Shown piece after piece: positions 59,881 to 64,000 of a stretch of 64,000 bases of DNA. Under the pieces are notes generated by a model. It saw only the letters and a program-made list of their open reading frames with translations. It had not been told where the DNA came from and searched no databases. A program made the position numbers and the translations under genes. Position 1 is the first letter of the stretch. Each line of letters begins with the position of its first letter. This DNA comes from Congeria kusceri (lineage: Eukaryota > Mollusca > Bivalvia > Myida > Dreissenidae), in NCBI GenBank assembly GCA_027627225.1, contig CM051030.1, positions 26,901,927 to 26,965,926 on the forward strand. Direction: 5' to 3'.

Positions 59881-61080
59881 TCTGGAATATGCTGGAATTT
59901 CCGGATTTGGGGAATTTGGGAGGTCATTTTTCCAAATTGTGTACATCTGTTGAGTTTTTTGAAGGGGGCGGGGGTTGGGATGATTGATCTATACAACCAG
60001 CCAAACGACCTAAAGCATGTCATTAACGTTCAATATAAAACCGCGGAACAACGATTTTAAGATTTTAGTGGAGATTAACCTATAACATGTACGGAGGTAG
60101 CCGATTCTTTTCTGCAAATTGTACCGACGCTTACAAAATTCACCGAATACTGAAACAAGTTTTCCCGTTACCAGTCCCAGTGCATCGATCTTCTCCGGAA
60201 TTAATCAATGATTTCTATGTCCAATTTCTAGGCATTGTCCAGCACGTACTTAGTCTAGGTGCTTTCCTGCCGGCGATCTACTGATTTCCAGGAAATTTAT
60301 CGCCTGAATCCGGCGGATTATTTAGGCCGGACATATATATGTACAAATTTAATTAATTCAAATCTTAAAATGTAACCGGCACCCGGTCGATGCCCTCAAA
60401 TGTTACTAGGTATATATTATAAACAATTTTTTAGACTATATAAAGTTTTCCAATTTTGTATTGTCTATTACACTTACGCATTGGCAAATGGCATCTTGAG
60501 AGCAGATTTCTAACTTCATGTACCGTACACATTACGGATGTCTGTGCTTGATGTCGTTCGTAAATTGTGGCGTTATGGAAAATACTGAACATTTATTTTG
60601 CTGTTCATCCTTGGTATGTTACTTAACTCGCTGAATAGCTTTAAATACTAAAATGAGATTATTCTCCTTAATATTGTTAAATAGATTAATGCATTCATTA
60701 ACTAACATCACAACATGTGTATGCCAAATCGGTTGAAATGCGTTTATTGTTTTCATATTGTGATCGTATTTTCATTATGAATATGAAAACCCCACTTTAT
60801 TGTAGGCCTATGTTGGAATGAATGAATTGTATATGCCTGTAATATTGCTTTAAACACTTCTTCGGGAAATGTGATCAATATGACGAGTACCAATTAATTT
60901 CAGTTGCTAAATTTACAGAAACGTTTGTAATATATATATTTTGAGTACGTACCGGTATACGATATGAGTATGATAACGGGTAACCCGGGTAAATTCTAAA
61001 TAAAAGTCATAAACAATTTCGATTGAAACGGAAGGAAACGCGCATGTCAAACAACTTATTTATTCTTTAAATATTTTTTA
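59881..61080. other. Intron 2 sequence, nothing recognised
   Basis: No exon or repeat identified between Ig exons 1 and 2 here. Short frames at 59718 and 60087 lack domain character. Confidence 0.45.
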
Positions 61081-61084
61081 GCTA

Positions 61085-62315
61085 GACTTTTCGAAGAAAA
61101 GGCAAGCTATTCTACTCACCCCGGTGTTGGTGTCGGCGTCCAAGCTAGGTTTAAATTTTTTGGTGAGCTAGTTTTTCATAAATGGCTTGAGGGATTTCAT
61201 TCAAACTTAAAACACTTATTCCCGATATTAACATGAACTCATAGGCCAATTTTGATAACTCTAGTTTGAAATTTGTCAAAATTATGGGCCTTTTTACACT
61301 TAGAAATTTTACATATAAGCTATATGGACAGGTTAAAGTTTTTCGGTAAGGTAGTTTCTCAACTTTTCGTTTCCACTCTCTAACTTGAGAATGGATAAAG
61401 CTATTGTAATGAAACTGTAAACATAGATACCTTATAGCAAGACCTCGCAAGGGATTGCATATGGGGTGGCTGGGGTCAAGGTCACTGTTACTAAAAATAG
61501 AAAAACGGTTTCCGCTCAATAACTTGAGAACAAACTGAGATATTTTAATAAAACTTACATAGATACCTTATATCAAGAACTCACTTGGGATTGCATATGG
61601 GGTGGGTGGGGTCAAGGTCAAGGTCATTGTTACTATAAACAGAACAACAGTTTCCACTCAATAACTTAAGAACACATTGAGATATTTTAATGAAACTTAA
61701 TACATAGATACCTTTTATTGAAACCTTGCTTGAGATTACATATGGGGTGGGTGGGGTCAAGGTCACTGTTGCTAAAAATACACAAACGGTTTTCATTAAA
61801 TAACATGAGAACACATTGAGATATTTTAATGAAACTTCATACATAGGTACCTTGTATTGGGACCTTGTTTGGCATTGCATATTGGATGGTTGGGGTCAAG
61901 GTAAAGGTTACCGTTACTAAACTTTAAAAAAAAACGGTTTCTGCTCAAAAGCTCAAGAAAAATTGAGATATTTTAATGAAACTTTATATGTAGATACCTT
62001 ATATCTAGACCTCGCTTTGGATTGTATATGGGGTGGGTGGGGTCAAGGTCAAGGTCAAGGTCAACATGACTAAGAATTTCATTTTTGTGCTGACTTCCAT
62101 GTATTTCATTAGAAAAAATTGGTTTTTGTGGAATTTCCACATTTCTTGTTATATATTGTATTTGTTTACTAAATACACAGATATGTATGTTTTTGATATT
62201 TGGCAAATAATATATATGCTCTCGAAGGTGGGCATATTCAAATCGCACCCTCCGTCTGTCCATCTGTGAGTCCGTCCGTCCTTCCGTCCGTACAGGACAA
62301 GGTTAAGTAGAATTT
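61085..62315. repeat. Long module ending in five TCAAGGTCA-family units
   Basis: Starts near GCTAGACTTTTCGAAGAAAA, then has units at about 61380, 61500, 61640, 61770 and 61900 with 'ggggtcaaggtca', 'acggtttccgctcaataact' and 'gagatattttaatgaaact'. At about 62036-62064 it carries four overlapping AAGGTCA motifs. It ends in a CCGTCCGTCC simple repeat (62268-62292). Minus-strand frames here are repeat consensus. Confidence 0.85.
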
Positions 62316-63010
62316 ACCGTTTTGTCTAGTACCAACACATCTCACTACAACACTTGGATATTTACACAGTTGTTTCTTATAACCATTCTCTATCCACCCA
62401 TATCACCCAACCTCACAATGATCTTGACCTTGACCTAATTTGCACTTGGAATAATTCAAACGGCCTGTTTTTTGGTTAACTGGATTTACTGTTTTGTCTG
62501 TCACCAAATCCACTTGCTACAACACTTGGATACTTAAACAGTTTTTGCTTATGACCATCTCCGATCCACTCATCTCAACCAACTTCTTTTTTACCTTGAC
62601 CTTGACTTAATTTGGACTTATTAAAATTCAAAAGTGCCATTTCTTGGTTAACTAGATTTTGCCGTTTCGTCTAGCACCAACACCGCTTACTACAACACTT
62701 GGATATTTACAAAGTTGTTACTTATGGCCGTTCCCAATATACTCATATCACCAAACCTTACTTTGACCTTGACCTCGACCTAATTTGCACTTAGAATAAT
62801 TCAAATCGGCTATTGAATGGCTAACATGATTTTACTGTTTCGTTTAGCACCAATATCGCTTACTACAACACTTGGATATTTACACAGTTTTCTTATGACC
62901 GTTCCCAATGCACCCATATCACCCAAACTCACTTTGACCTTGACCTTGAACTTATTTGGACTATGAAATGGGCTCCCCATCACCAACTGGGGGCATGTGT
63001 GTTTATCAAA
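62300..63010. repeat. Tandem array of about 4 units with TGACCTTGACCT
   Basis: Units of about 175 bp: 'ctacaacacttggatattta' recurs at 62345, 62517, 62690 and 62864, each followed by 'cttatgaccattcccaat', 'catatcacc' and 'ttgaccttgacct'. It lies directly before the acceptor of Ig exon 2. Confidence 0.9.
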
Positions 63011-63058
63011 CACAGAATCTTGTTATTGTTTAGTTTATTTTCACATTTTCAATTTCAG

Positions 63059-63388
63059 TTGCCATTTCAAACGTTGTTCTAGACCTTCCAGCAACCACAT
63101 ATGTAACAATTATAGAACAACAAGGCACCCGGTTTGAATGTACTGTGTCTAGGTCTCTACCTAGTGCCACCATACTGTGGTTCAAGAACAATGCGGGGAC
63201 AGTGAGTGCCGCTATATCATCGACACAGTCCCAGATCACTAACAACTCTGACAATACAACGAGGACTACGGGAACACTGAGCTTGACTGTCAACAGGAAC
63301 GACAACGGTGTCAATGTGTATTGTACTGCACGCAACGGGATTGGACAGGAGCAGACATCGAGCAGACAAGTTACACTTTATGTGTTAT
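63059..63388 (+). CDS. Plus-strand IgSF gene, Ig domain 2 exon
   Basis: A 330-nt phase 1-1 exon (acceptor TTTCAG, donor TTAT before GTGAGT). It encodes AISNVVLDLPATTYVTIIEQ, GTRFECTVSRSLPSATILWF with cysteine and Trp, LSLTVNRNDNGVNVYCTARN with the D/N-x-G-x-x-Y-x-C pattern, and VTLYVL as the last strand. An ordinary I-set-like Ig domain. It joins in phase to the exons on either side. Confidence 0.85.
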
Positions 63389-63629
63389 GTGAGTATTTAT
63401 TTTTAGTACTACCATAAATTAATTTGACAGATTTAGCATAAATTTTCCATCTTTATGTTGAAAACTTTAGCCTTCTACTACTTGTCTTCAGTCAGATGGT
63501 CTTTTGTTTACATGTAGCTTATAAAACTAATCATCTTGGCTACAAATGTTTCATTCAGGTTGCTCACATTTCTTTGTATTTCATTTTGTTCTGCACTATT
63601 CATATTAAGCTTTTATGTGGACATATCAG

Positions 63630-63920
63630 ATTCCCCAGATGGTCCACCAAGTGTGGTGGGTTATCCCAACGGGAGCAGCTTTAATGCCTTACGGGGCAAT
63701 CAAGAGTCTCTGACCTGCTCCGTCTCTGGTGGGAATCCATTAGCCACCCTCACATGGAAAAGTTGTTACAATGGAACTGTGGGCAATCCAAATACTGTGG
63801 CAGGGACTGTGTCTCTAACAATCAACTTCGTAGCCAGCAGCTCAGATCAATCGTGTGCGTGTATATCGAGTCATCCAGCGAATGGGAACTTGACGTCAGT
63901 TGTGAATGTCAAGATACTGT
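63630..63920 (+). CDS. Plus-strand IgSF gene, Ig domain 3 exon
   Basis: A 291-nt phase 1-1 exon (acceptor CATATCAG, donor CTGT before GTAAGT). It encodes SPDGPPSVVGYPNGSSFNAL, ESLTCSVSGGNPLATLTWKS with cysteine and Trp, GTVSLTINF, and SDQSCACISSHPANGN with the second conserved cysteine. The gene continues past the end of the window, so transmembrane and tail exons are not seen. Confidence 0.85.
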
Positions 63921-64000
63921 GTAAGTCGATGTATATTTATGTTATGCTTGTTCTATTTACATTAAGGATATACGTAAATTTCAGGACAATAACGATTGTT

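Noticed and set aside
61151..62263. Minus-strand frames with 'DLDPTHPICNP' in each
   Set aside because: The phrase is the translation of the TCAAGGTCA repeat (also at 33360 and 59718); no independent coding evidence.

Overview
This is eukaryotic nuclear DNA: AT-rich and gene-poor, with intron-split coding sequence, non-LTR and DIRS retrotransposons, inverted-repeat DNA elements and many low-order repeat arrays. No rRNA, tRNA gene, CRISPR or operon structure was seen. The repeat vocabulary (arrays built on TCAAGGTCA / TGACCTTGA, arrays containing 'ggcaataact' and 'cttgtgaacactctag', modules ending in GCGACCTAGGG) and immunoglobulin-superfamily genes with tyrosine-rich tails suggest a bivalve mollusc, perhaps a dreissenid mussel. 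That assignment comes from memory of such genomes and was not searched.

Host genes. Two immunoglobulin-superfamily (IgSF) genes are transcribed away from each other. The left gene (minus strand, about 9.6 to 4.3 kb) has two Ig exons, an FN3-like exon, a transmembrane exon and three short cytoplasmic exons with repeated Tyr-Glu motifs. Its FN3 exon has an in-frame TAG and two of its splice junctions disagree in phase, so it may be decaying. The right gene (plus strand) has three phase 1-1 Ig exons at 57.1, 63.1 and 63.6 kb and runs off the window. Its probable signal-peptide exon is present twice (14881 and 28131) with the same encoded peptide. Either copy would splice in phase to the first Ig exon across an intron of 29 or 42 kb.

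Duplication. About 2.9 kb around the signal exon is duplicated in direct orientation: copy A 11.37-23.92 kb, copy B 26.44-29.38 kb. Copy A is enlarged by a 7.8-kb L1/Tx1-like LINE (15244-23016) flanked by TATCATATAT, by a 1.56-kb segment carrying a pogo-like element, and by a GT/GTGC microsatellite expansion. Copy B preserves the empty LINE site.

Intron repeats, 30-57 kb. Arrays of 135-170-bp repeats (31-39 kb) are followed by a nest of transposons. A DIRS-type tyrosine-recombinase retrotransposon (39.27-55.21 kb, minus strand) has 26-bp perfect inverted ends. It is interrupted by a 3.4-kb inverted-repeat element sitting in its left end (which itself carries a 2.0-kb one), a 1.3-kb inverted-repeat element in its RT/RNase H region, and an I-like LINE whose RT core is deleted. 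A miniature DIRS-like palindrome lies just outside.

Right end. A 1.03-kb element with a 9-bp target duplication and further repeat arrays separate the Ig exons. All transposon ORFs carry stops or frameshifts. No functional non-transposon system beyond the IgSF genes was recognised.
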